The notes below the pieces were generated by a model. It saw only the letters and a list, made by a program, of their open reading frames with translations, did no database searches and had not been told where the DNA came from. The translations under genes were made by a program, and so were the position numbers. This document shows, piece after piece, positions 37,295 through 44,662 of a stretch of DNA of 60,418 nucleotides (position 1 is its first letter; each line of letters starts with the position of its first letter). Source of the stretch: Candidatus Neomarinimicrobiota bacterium (GTDB taxonomy: Bacteria > Fidelibacterota > Marinisomatia > Marinisomatales > TCS55); NCBI GenBank assembly GCA_018651745.1, contig JABIDL010000014.1, positions 1 through 60,418 of the forward strand, read 5' to 3'.

Positions 37295-38590
37295 ATGAAG
37301 TTGAAACTCCACTGGCAAATCATCATCGGTCTTCTCTTAGGATTGGCGTATGGTATTATTGCAGCAGTTCAAGGATGGGGATCCTTTACAAATGACTGGA
37401 TAGCGCCCTTCGGCACAATCTTTCTTAATCTATTGAAACTGATTGCGGTTCCTCTGGTACTATTTTCTTTGATAACAGGCGTGGCTTCACTTTCTGATTT
37501 AAAAAAATTATCTCGTATCGGCGGAAAAACGATTGGAATTTATGTTATCACTACGGCCATTGCAGTCACGATTGGGCTTGTATCAGTGAACCTTCTTAAG
37601 CCCGGTGATTCAGTTCCTATAGAGATAAAGGAAAAGCTTGAGCAAAGATACCAATCTGCAGCATCCACAAAAGCAGGAGCCGCAGAAGCGGTTAAGAATC
37701 GAGGACCGCTTCAGCCTTTAGTCGATATGGTTCCGAATAATTTCTTTAATTCAGCATCTAGTAACCGAAATATGCTTCAAATTGTTTTCTTTGCAATTTT
37801 TCTCGGAATTGGTCTCATTCAGGTTCCAAAAGATGTATCCAAACCAGTTTTGGTTGTTTTTGAGGGAATGAATGATGTAATTATCAAACTCGTGGATGTC
37901 ATTATGTTGATGGCGCCCATAGGCGTTTTTGCCCTGATTGCTAGCACCATCCAATCCGTTGCCGGGGACAATATCTCAAATGTCATTGATTTATTAGGAT
38001 CACTTGGGTATTACATGCTGGCAGTAATTGCAGGACTTTTGATTCACATGGTTGTTACTTATACTTCCATTTTAAAATTTTTCACGCCTATGAAATTGAA
38101 AGATTTTTATAAAGGTATTGCTCCAGCTCAGTTATTGGCGTTTTCCACAAGTTCTAGTGGCGCAACATTGCCGGTTACGATGGAACGATGCGAAGATGAA
38201 TTGGGAGTTTCCGAAGAAGTATCTTCCTTTGTTCTGCCACTTGGCGCCACCATTAATATGGATGGAACGGCACTGTATCAGGCGGTTGCGGCAGTCTTTA
38301 TCGCCCAAACACTTGGAATGGAACTTGGATTAGGTGCGCAAATCACCATTGTCCTTACTGCTGTACTTGCGTCTATTGGAACTGCTGCAGTTCCGGGTGC
38401 AGGAATTATAATGCTTGTTATCATTTTAGAAGCGATTCATGTCCCCAGTGAGGGCATTGCCTTGATACTTGGCGTCGATAGAATTTTGGATATGCTTCGG
38501 ACAACCACAAATGTTACTGGCGATGCCAGCGTTGCTGTTATGGTCGCCGCAACTGAGGGACAGCTACGTTCCCAATCCAGCTCAATCTAA
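37295..38590 (+). CDS. Dicarboxylate/amino acid:cation symporter (DAACS/GltP family)
   Basis: 431 residues, with eight membrane helices and two re-entrant loops expected for the glutamate-transporter fold. Landmarks: N-terminal LHWQIIIGLLLGLAYG, the Ser-rich HP1 tip AFSTSSSGATLPVTM (about 279-293), the TM7 sodium-binding motif NMDGTALYQ (about 320-328), and the HP2/TM8 region ASIGTAAVPGAGIIML and GVDRILDMLRTTTNVTGDA, whose Asp, Arg and Thr contact substrate. Takes up glutamate, aspartate or C4-dicarboxylates with sodium or protons. An Arg in TM8 (RTTTNVTGD) is at the position that influences acidic versus neutral substrate choice. Confidence 0.93.
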   Translation: MKLKLHWQIIIGLLLGLAYGIIAAVQGWGSFTNDWIAPFGTIFLNLLKLIAVPLVLFSLITGVASLSDLKKLSRIGGKTIGIYVITTAIAVTIGLVSVNLLKPGDSVPIEIKEKLEQRYQSAASTKAGAAEAVKNRGPLQPLVDMVPNNFFNSASSNRNMLQIVFFAIFLGIGLIQVPKDVSKPVLVVFEGMNDVIIKLVDVIMLMAPIGVFALIASTIQSVAGDNISNVIDLLGSLGYYMLAVIAGLLIHMVVTYTSILKFFTPMKLKDFYKGIAPAQLLAFSTSSSGATLPVTMERCEDELGVSEEVSSFVLPLGATINMDGTALYQAVAAVFIAQTLGMELGLGAQITIVLTAVLASIGTAAVPGAGIIMLVIILEAIHVPSEGIALILGVDRILDMLRTTTNVTGDASVAVMVAATEGQLRSQSSSI

Positions 38591-38641
38591 AATGGCTTTC
38601 TTCCTGCTTGGGTAGCTACCGGAAAACTCGTTAAATTTCAA

Positions 38642-38647
38642 TATGAT
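38642..38647 (+). promoter_or_regulatory. Candidate -10 box for the intergenic RNA
   Basis: TATGAT lies about 10 bases before the left arm of the closing stem of the RNA at 38657, placing a start near 38654. No clear -35 TTGACA is at the right distance. A perfect 10 bp palindrome GGTAGCTACC is at 38611-38620. Confidence 0.35.
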
Positions 38648-38653
38648 TTTTGA

Positions 38654-38864
38654 TTATCCCGTTTTGGGTACATCCATTTCAGGATCTACAATAATAAATC
38701 TTGGAGGCTGTACTCTGGATGCAAAAAACAGACCTTTCTGCTTTGTGGTAGATCAAGGTAGTTTGCTGTATTCAGGAGGCCACCACCGTGTCGATACTCG
38801 GTCCTGAAATTGGTCTCAAAACGGGAAGAATTTGCCCCGCGTGAACCCTTGGCGGGGCTTTTTA
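38654..38864 (+). ncRNA. Structured intergenic RNA, possible 6S-type RNA
   Basis: This fills most of the 362 bp gap between the symporter and HMG-CoA reductase genes, with no plausible protein. Two long-range perfect helices close it: TCCCGTTTTG (38657-38666) with CAAAACGGGA (38817-38826), and ATTTCAGGA (38676-38684) with TCCTGAAAT (38802-38810). Inside, GATCTAC (38683-38689) can pair with GTAGATC (38748-38754), competing for two bases with the second helix. A canonical terminator follows at once. A long rod closed end-to-end, about 180-210 bases, own -10 and terminator fits 6S RNA, which binds sigma70-RNA polymerase; primary sequence does not prove it. tmRNA, SRP RNA and RNase P RNA signatures are absent. 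Flanks 38591-38641 and 38867-38952 hold only promoter-like AT-rich sequence. Confidence 0.55.
38834..38864 (+). terminator. Rho-independent terminator of the intergenic RNA
   Basis: GCCCCGC (38834-38840), 11-base loop, GCGGGGC (38852-38858), then TTTTTATT. A strong GC stem 8 bases after the closing helix of the RNA. It would also stop read-through from the symporter gene into the lipid operon. Confidence 0.9.
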
Positions 38865-38952
38865 TTACCCAAAAGACCTATTTACAAAACCAATCCGAAT
38901 TAATTATATTTTGCAATATATTCACGGTTACTAACTTTGCAATTCCAAAGAC

Positions 38953-40110
38953 ATGACAATAAAAAAACAAAAAAATAATATCACGATCCCAATTGGGTTT
39001 ACTAGCGCTGACACAAAAAAGCGACTGGATTGGATCAAGGACAAATCGGGGTTGGATTTTAAAGATGATATCCAAAATAGTCCTGAAGATCTAAAAGGAA
39101 TCATTGAAAATCATATTGGTTTTATGAAAATACCAATGGCAATTGCCGGTCCATTGCTTATTTCAGGCAACCATGCTAAAGGTGAATTTTATGTTCCGCT
39201 TTGTACTTTAGAAGGGACCCTAGCCATTTCCATGAACCGTGGAATGGCAGCCGCAAGGCGAAGCGGCGGTTTCACCGTAAAACATATCAAACAAGAATTA
39301 TCACGCGCGCCAGTATTTATATTTCAAGATATTGATGCGTCAACCAAATTTATGAAATGGGTTGATTCCCATTTTTCAGCGATTAAGAAGATTGCAGAAT
39401 CGACATCCAATCATGGAAAGCTGATTCGGATTGATCAATACCCAATTCAAAATTATGTTGTACTTGATATGGTGCTTGACACCGGGAATGCAGCTGGGCA
39501 AAATATGGTGACCCTTGCCGCAAAAGCTGCTTGCGATTTCATCAAAGAAAAAACAGGACACTCTTTTATCCTGGAGTCCGGATTTAACAGTGATAAAAAA
39601 GCATCTGCACGAAATATGATTTTGGGACGAGGGCATAGCGTTATAGCTGAAACAACAATACCTAACTCAATTTTGCGTAGAATTCTGGGAATTAAAATTT
39701 CTGATGTAGAAAAATTCCAATTACTTGGTCCGACCATAACCACATTGGCTGGAACACAAGGATGCCATTTACATATTTCCAACGCACTAACCGCTCTATA
39801 TCTTGCAACTGGTCAGGATACTGCATGTGTTGCAGAAAATTCGATTGGTCATTTTCAAACAGAACCTGTCGATCATGGAATGAAATTCAGATTAACACTT
39901 CCCTCTGTCACAATTGGAACAGTCGGTGGTGGCACAAGACTTCTCCCCCAAAATCAAAACCTTCAACTTCTCAATTGCCATGAAGGGAAACATACTTCAA
40001 AAAAACTCGCAGAAATTATTTGCGCTTCAAGTCTTGCGCTCGAGATTTCGCTAATGTCTGCCATCGTTTCTGATACATTTACCAAAGCGCATATGAAATA
40101 TGGACGATAA
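38953..40110 (+). CDS. HMG-CoA reductase family enzyme
   Basis: 385 residues, class I-like catalytic domain only, no membrane anchor. HMG-CoA reductase uses two NAD(P)H to turn an acyl-CoA thioester into a primary alcohol (mevalonate). Family motifs: ENHIGFMKIPMAIAGPL (52-68), LEGTLAISMNRG with catalytic E87, SDKKASARNMILGRGHSV with K215, ATGQD with D289, GTVGGGTRLLPQ (322-333), and C-terminal H380 in TKAHMKYGR. All four catalytic residues are present. The dinucleotide motif DAMGMN reads NAAGQN (179-184), Asp replaced by Asn. Heads an operon with acyltransferase, AGPS and SDR genes (3 bp gap). Mevalonate synthesis is the default role; supplying a lipid alcohol for ether-lipid synthesis is a context-based alternative. 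Confidence 0.88.
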   Translation: MTIKKQKNNITIPIGFTSADTKKRLDWIKDKSGLDFKDDIQNSPEDLKGIIENHIGFMKIPMAIAGPLLISGNHAKGEFYVPLCTLEGTLAISMNRGMAAARRSGGFTVKHIKQELSRAPVFIFQDIDASTKFMKWVDSHFSAIKKIAESTSNHGKLIRIDQYPIQNYVVLDMVLDTGNAAGQNMVTLAAKAACDFIKEKTGHSFILESGFNSDKKASARNMILGRGHSVIAETTIPNSILRRILGIKISDVEKFQLLGPTITTLAGTQGCHLHISNALTALYLATGQDTACVAENSIGHFQTEPVDHGMKFRLTLPSVTIGTVGGGTRLLPQNQNLQLLNCHEGKHTSKKLAEIICASSLALEISLMSAIVSDTFTKAHMKYGR

Positions 40111-40113
40111 TGG

Positions 40114-40830
40114 ATGTTAAATATTCCCGTCCTTGACAATCCCAAGTATGCCTACCTCGTACACAAACAACCCATTTTTTTTCGATTATGGAAAAACTTA
40201 TTTTATATCTACTGTAGATTTGTTTTTTCTTGGTACGTCCCAGTTACAATTTTTGGACGGGAAAAAATTCCAAATGCTTCCGCTATTTTTTGCAGTAACC
40301 ACAACAGTCATATGGATGTTGCGTTGGTTAGCACAGCAGCCGGGAAAAGCTTTAACCATTTTGGAATGCTCGCAGCAAAAGATTATTGGTTCGATAACTC
40401 ATTCAAACGAATTCTAATAAATTTAGTCATGAATTTGATTCCTATCGCTAGAAGATCTACAAAAAATAAAGATACTTTCCCCTTTTCAGATACAATCACC
40501 ATTAGCAAAGCATTTATGGAATTAGGGAAACGGAATTTGGTCATTTTTCCTGAAGGATCACGTGGTAAACCAAATGAGATCAAACCATTCCGCAAAGGCG
40601 CAGCCCGTTTTTCCACTGAATTGAATGCACCCATTGTGCCTGTATTTATTCATGGTTCTGGGAATTCTTGGCCCAAAGGAAATTTATTTATGAAACCAAC
40701 TCGAATCCAAATCAACATTCTAGATCCAATGTATCCAAGTGAATTCGATCATCATTCTGATCCCGTCACTGCTTTCACCAATGAACTTGAATCCAGAATT
40801 AAAAATGCAGGACACACCATTCATGGCTGA
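40114..40830 (+). CDS. PlsC-type 1-acyl/DHAP acyltransferase
   Basis: 238 residues. Lysophospholipid-acyltransferase fold with the catalytic HX4D motif NHNSHMD (H63, D68) and the phosphate-binding FPEGSRG (145-151), followed by FRKGAARFS. A hydrophobic N-terminal segment (about 22-46, LWKNLFYIYCRFVFSWYVPV) would associate it with the membrane. By itself this could be a 1-acyl-glycerol-3-phosphate acyltransferase; between HMGR-like and AGPS genes it is a good candidate for either DHAP acylation (GNPAT-like step) or acylation of alkyl-glycerol phosphate at sn-2. Begins 3 bp after the reductase gene; its last 8 bp overlap the AGPS start. Confidence 0.88.
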   Translation: MLNIPVLDNPKYAYLVHKQPIFFRLWKNLFYIYCRFVFSWYVPVTIFGREKIPNASAIFCSNHNSHMDVALVSTAAGKSFNHFGMLAAKDYWFDNSFKRILINLVMNLIPIARRSTKNKDTFPFSDTITISKAFMELGKRNLVIFPEGSRGKPNEIKPFRKGAARFSTELNAPIVPVFIHGSGNSWPKGNLFMKPTRIQINILDPMYPSEFDHHSDPVTAFTNELESRIKNAGHTIHG

Positions 40831-42577
40831 CAATAAATTTTTCGCAATTAATAATGAAACTTGGGGACATAAATGGGGCTATAGAGATACCAAGTTTGTC
40901 CTTAATGATGATATGACCGTTTCAATGACCGGCAGCCGATATGAACTCTGTGGCGCACGCATGCCTGATTTTATTCCGTATATCGAGGAAGTACTTGGAA
41001 TAATAATCAATCCTGAAGAAACATTACCTGAAGTAGAAGAAAAACCGGTGAATTCATCTCATATTAATGAAGAATTTTTCGAAAAAATCAAGCAGACTTT
41101 CCCAGAGGATCGGTATTCAATAAAAGATAAAGACCGATTGCTGCACAGCCATGGTCAAACAACTTCAGAAGAAGTTTATAAAATTTTATACAATAAAATT
41201 GATCGAACAGCGGACATGGTTTTTTATCTCGAATCAGAGGAAGAGACCAAGCAACTGATTCAATTTGCAATCGAGTTTAATGTTTGTCTCATCCCGTTCG
41301 GAGGCGGTACTAGCGTAAGTAGCGCTTTAAAAATTCCGGAAGCTGAAAGCCGGATGGTTGTTGCTGTTGATCTTCGTCGAATGGATGAGGTAGAATGGAT
41401 TAATGAAAAAGATAGAAGAATTTGCGTTCAAGCCGGCATTACAGGAACTGAATTGGAAAACAGGTTAGCTGAAAAAGGTTTTTGCGTAGGCCACGAACCG
41501 GACAGTGTTGAATTGTCCACACTCGGTGGATGGATCGCCACCAATGCAAGCGGAATGAAAAAGAATAAATATGGCAATATTGAAGATATCGTTGAAAATG
41601 TAACTATGATTACACCAAACGGTGTTATTGAACAAGTATCACCTCTCTCCCGCGCATCCATCGGCTTCAAACCTCAAAATATATTATTTGGGTCTGAAGG
41701 AAATCTTGGTATTATTACCAAGGCTATCTTAAAAATTCACAAATTACCCGAAGTAAAAAAATACAATTCCGCTGTGTTTAATGATTGGGATGCAGGAGTC
41801 GAATTTCTATACGAATTATCAAAAACCAACTTTATTCCCTCAAGTGTTCGTTTGGTTGATAATATACAATTCAGATTTGGACAAGCTTTAAAACCGAAAG
41901 CGGAAGGCATTCATAAATTGATAGATTCAATTAAAAAATTCGTACTATTAAATTTAAAAGGATTTGATGGTGAAAAACTTTGCGCTGTTACCTTTGTTAT
42001 GGAAGGCACTTCCGGGGAAGTATCGTATCAGGAAAAAAATACCTTATCTTTAGCCAAAAGGCATGGCGGAATGGTTGGTGGTCCCGGAAATGGGAAACGG
42101 GGATATATGTTAACCTATGCCATTGCATATGTACGAGATTTTCTTACAAAATTTCACGTGATTGGTGAAACGATGGAAACATCGGTTCCGTGGAGTAAAA
42201 TCCCTGATGTATGTAAAGCAGCAACTCAAACATTATATGACCTTCATGCAAAACATAATATCCCGGGCAAACCCTACATTTCCTACCGCATTCCTCAAAT
42301 TTATCATACAGGAGTGTGTATATACTTTATGTTGGGAATGAGCATCAAAGGTATTCCAAACGCTGAAGATGTATTTTGTGAAATTGAGCATGCCATTCGA
42401 AAAGCAATTATGGATCACGGCGGTTCAATTTCTCATCATCATGGCGTTGGTAAACTTCGAAAGGATTTCATGAGTGATACCCTTTCTGATTCCAGTATGA
42501 AACTTATCAAAGATATGAAAAATTCTCATGATCCTGCTAATGTGTTTGGAATCCGAAACGGAATTTTTGCTGAATAA
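40823..42577 (+). CDS. Alkyl-dihydroxyacetonephosphate synthase homologue (AGPS)
   Basis: 584 residues from the ATG at 40823; the longer frame to 40739 adds residues read from the acyltransferase gene. An FAD-binding oxidase of the vanillyl-alcohol-oxidase fold, closely resembling animal AGPS along its whole length. Matches in order: WGYRDTKF (18-25), FAD loop PFGGGTSVS (158-166), QAGITGTELENRL, GHEPDSVELSTLGGW (223-237), SGMKKNKYGNIEDIV, VRLVDNIQFRFGQALKP, KRGYMLTYAIAYVRD with R426, and SISHHHGVGKLRK (535-547) with the catalytic histidine pair. AGPS swaps the acyl chain of acyl-DHAP for a fatty alcohol, forming the ether bond of plasmalogens and other ether lipids. No peroxisomal presequence, as expected for a bacterium. 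Confidence 0.93.
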   Translation: MADNKFFAINNETWGHKWGYRDTKFVLNDDMTVSMTGSRYELCGARMPDFIPYIEEVLGIIINPEETLPEVEEKPVNSSHINEEFFEKIKQTFPEDRYSIKDKDRLLHSHGQTTSEEVYKILYNKIDRTADMVFYLESEEETKQLIQFAIEFNVCLIPFGGGTSVSSALKIPEAESRMVVAVDLRRMDEVEWINEKDRRICVQAGITGTELENRLAEKGFCVGHEPDSVELSTLGGWIATNASGMKKNKYGNIEDIVENVTMITPNGVIEQVSPLSRASIGFKPQNILFGSEGNLGIITKAILKIHKLPEVKKYNSAVFNDWDAGVEFLYELSKTNFIPSSVRLVDNIQFRFGQALKPKAEGIHKLIDSIKKFVLLNLKGFDGEKLCAVTFVMEGTSGEVSYQEKNTLSLAKRHGGMVGGPGNGKRGYMLTYAIAYVRDFLTKFHVIGETMETSVPWSKIPDVCKAATQTLYDLHAKHNIPGKPYISYRIPQIYHTGVCIYFMLGMSIKGIPNAEDVFCEIEHAIRKAIMDHGGSISHHHGVGKLRKDFMSDTLSDSSMKLIKDMKNSHDPANVFGIRNGIFAE

Positions 42578-42579
42578 AC

Positions 42580-42584
42580 AGAGG
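42580..42584 (+). promoter_or_regulatory. Ribosome binding site supporting an ATC start
   Basis: AGAGG, 7 bases before ATC at 42592, between the AGPS stop and the SDR gene. No ATG, GTG or TTG occurs in the SDR frame before 42844, so this site is what decides the start. Confidence 0.55.
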
Positions 42585-42591
42585 CTGTCCC

Positions 42592-43398
42592 ATCAATCTT
42601 TCCGGTAAAACAATTGTAGTAACAGGTGCATCATCCGGCATCGGAGAATCTCTTTCAAAAAAGTTAGCATCGGCGGGTGCAAAAGTTGTTCTAGCCTCAC
42701 GTAATGAGATAAAACTTAATCAAATTTATGTTGATATTACTCAGGATGGAGGAACTGCTTTTGTCATCCAAACAGATATCACAAAAAGCGAGGATTGTTC
42801 GACATTAATTGAATCTACTGTAGAAACTTTTGGCTCATTAGATATGATCATTCTCAATGCCGGAATCAGTATGTGGGCGCCTTTTGAAAAAATTAAAGAT
42901 GTATCCTTTTTTAAAAAAATTATGGATGTCAATTATACAGGTTGTGTGAATTGTATTCATTCTGCATTGCCGGAATTAAAAAAATCACATGGAAAAATTG
43001 TAGCTATTACTACCGCTCAGGCTATTGTCGGGTTTCCACATCATACAGGATATGCAGCATCTAAACATGCCTTACAGGGGTTTTTGGAGTCATTAGAAAT
43101 GGAACTTGATGGTCAAGTACATTTCGCGAATGCCTTTCTTGGATGGATCAAAGGAACAAATTTGCGAGAGAATGCTTTTGGATCGGATGGAATACAATTG
43201 GGAGAAGCACGACACAGTCATAATCATAACGCTGTTGGACTGGAAATCTGTACCAAGCAAATTATTGAGGCAATCCAAACAGATAAGAAATCAATATATA
43301 TACCCGGAAAATTAAGATTTATTCCATTCCTAAAATTATTTTTCAGAAAATGGCTTTTGAATAATATAACAAAAAAGGTTGGGGATCACGGTTCCTGA
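42592..43398 (+). CDS. Short-chain dehydrogenase, candidate alkyl-DHAP reductase
   Basis: 268 residues if translation begins at ATC 42592, giving [M]NLSGKTIVVTGASSGIG, a textbook SDR start; the first in-frame ATG (42844) would delete the whole nucleotide-binding motif. TGASSGIG (11-18) binds NAD(P)H, LNAG replaces NNAG, and the active site is YAASKHA (Y154, K158) with Thr instead of Ser at 141. The segment from YAASKHALQGFLESLEMEL and the hydrophobic C-terminal tail (FIPFLKLFFRKWLL) resemble DHRS7-family proteins, of which mammalian DHRS7B/PexRAP is the acyl/alkyl-DHAP reductase. Directly follows AGPS, so reduction of alkyl-DHAP to alkyl-glycerol-3-phosphate fits. It ends flush with the convergent hflX stop. 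Confidence 0.82.
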   Translation: MNLSGKTIVVTGASSGIGESLSKKLASAGAKVVLASRNEIKLNQIYVDITQDGGTAFVIQTDITKSEDCSTLIESTVETFGSLDMIILNAGISMWAPFEKIKDVSFFKKIMDVNYTGCVNCIHSALPELKKSHGKIVAITTAQAIVGFPHHTGYAASKHALQGFLESLEMELDGQVHFANAFLGWIKGTNLRENAFGSDGIQLGEARHSHNHNAVGLEICTKQIIEAIQTDKKSIYIPGKLRFIPFLKLFFRKWLLNNITKKVGDHGS

Positions 43399-44628
43399 CT
43401 AAGTAGGAAGTGAAGATTGAATTTGTTCAATTCTTCTTCGGCTTCCTCGAATTGTTAATTTCACTCCCGTTTCCAGGTACTCCCTATTTAATACGACAAC
43501 TCCCTCTTGCGATTCTGACACAATTTTCCCGTTTTTGTAAGATACTTCTACTTCTATTGTTTGAAAATTCTGCTCCATAATTTCAAGAATCTTATTTTTC
43601 AACTGGTCAATCCTTAGAGATTCAAGCGCGCTAACAGCAATGCTGTCCGGAAATGAATTAATTGAGGAACTTATTTGTTCTACATCTTGAACCAAGTCTG
43701 CTTTATTTAATACAATTAACCGAGGAATTTTCTCGGCATCTAAATCCTTTAGCACCTCATCGATGGTCTTCAAATGATCTTTCAAAAACGGAGAACTAAT
43801 ATCTAATACAATTATGAGCAAATCAGCTTCGAGCACTTCCTTTAAAGTGCTTCGAAAAGATGCAACAAGATGGTGAGGGAGTTTGCGGATAAACCCCACA
43901 GTATCGCTTATCAAACATGTATGTGTGTCACCAAGTTGGATTCGTCGGATCGTAGTATCAAGTGTTGCAAAAAGTTGATCTTGAATAAAAACGTCGGATC
44001 CGGTCATACATTTGAATAAAGTAGATTTGCCAGCGTTGGTATATCCAACAAGTGCTGTACGAAATTCCGTTCGTCGTTTATGCGCCTGTGTACTTCGTTC
44101 CTTTTCAATCCGCTCTAAATCCTTTTTTAATTTTGCAATTTTGGTTCTGATGATTCGTCGGTCAACTTCAATTTGGGTTTCCCCCATTCCGGCACGGGTC
44201 CCAATTCCGCCCATTTGGCGTTCAAGGTGTGTCCATTGGTGGGTAAGGCGAGGCAATAGATATTGATAATATGCCATTTCCACTTGGGTTTTGGATTCCC
44301 TCGATTGAGCATGTTGTTTAAAAATATCTAAAATCAGAGCACTGCGATCAATTATTTTTATATCATCAGTAAGATCCATATAATTCTTGACCTGTGCCGG
44401 TGTAAGGTCTTCATCAAAAATAATTAGATTTACTTTTAATTCCTTCGCTTGGCTTATAACTTGCTCAGCCTTTCCTTTTCCTAAGAAATATTTTGGATTT
44501 ATTCGGTTTAAGTTTTGAATAATTCTACCGGATACATTTGCACCGGCTGTTTCTGCGAGAAGATTTAATTCATCCAAATGTTCACCAACATCTTGTCTGG
44601 AAACTTTTCCATGAACAACACCAACCAA
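43399..44628 (-). CDS. hflX: GTPase HflX
   Basis: 409 residues. N-terminal HflX domain with GRIIQNLNRINPKYFLGKGKAEQV (split motifs NRINPKYFLGKGK and FDEDLTPAQVKN), the GMGETQIEVDRR linker, then the G domain: G1 GYTNAGKSTLF (about 193-203), G3 DTVGFIRKLPHHLVASF, G4 NKAD. HflX splits stalled or hibernating 70S ribosomes and is stress-linked. The C-terminal ~50 residues form a small extra domain. Abuts the SDR gene end-to-end (no spacer) in convergent orientation, with no terminator between. Upstream gene is the BatA/VWA protein (34 bp). Confidence 0.95.
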   Translation of the reverse strand: MVGVVHGKVSRQDVGEHLDELNLLAETAGANVSGRIIQNLNRINPKYFLGKGKAEQVISQAKELKVNLIIFDEDLTPAQVKNYMDLTDDIKIIDRSALILDIFKQHAQSRESKTQVEMAYYQYLLPRLTHQWTHLERQMGGIGTRAGMGETQIEVDRRIIRTKIAKLKKDLERIEKERSTQAHKRRTEFRTALVGYTNAGKSTLFKCMTGSDVFIQDQLFATLDTTIRRIQLGDTHTCLISDTVGFIRKLPHHLVASFRSTLKEVLEADLLIIVLDISSPFLKDHLKTIDEVLKDLDAEKIPRLIVLNKADLVQDVEQISSSINSFPDSIAVSALESLRIDQLKNKILEIMEQNFQTIEVEVSYKNGKIVSESQEGVVVLNREYLETGVKLTIRGSRRRIEQIQSSLPT

Positions 44629-44662
44629 AAACGCATTTTCTTTTTCTATAATATTTGAAATG

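Noticed and set aside
38654-38864. tmRNA, SRP RNA, RNase P RNA or a known riboswitch
   Set aside because: No tRNA-like end or T-arm, no GGAAGG-type SRP loop, no RNase P core motifs, and no match to cobalamin, TPP, glycine or SAM consensus that I can recognise.
39487-39504. Suspected loss of the catalytic Asp in the HMGR-like protein
   Set aside because: The altered Asp is in the DAMGMN dinucleotide motif; the catalytic Asp corresponds to D289 in ATGQD and is present.
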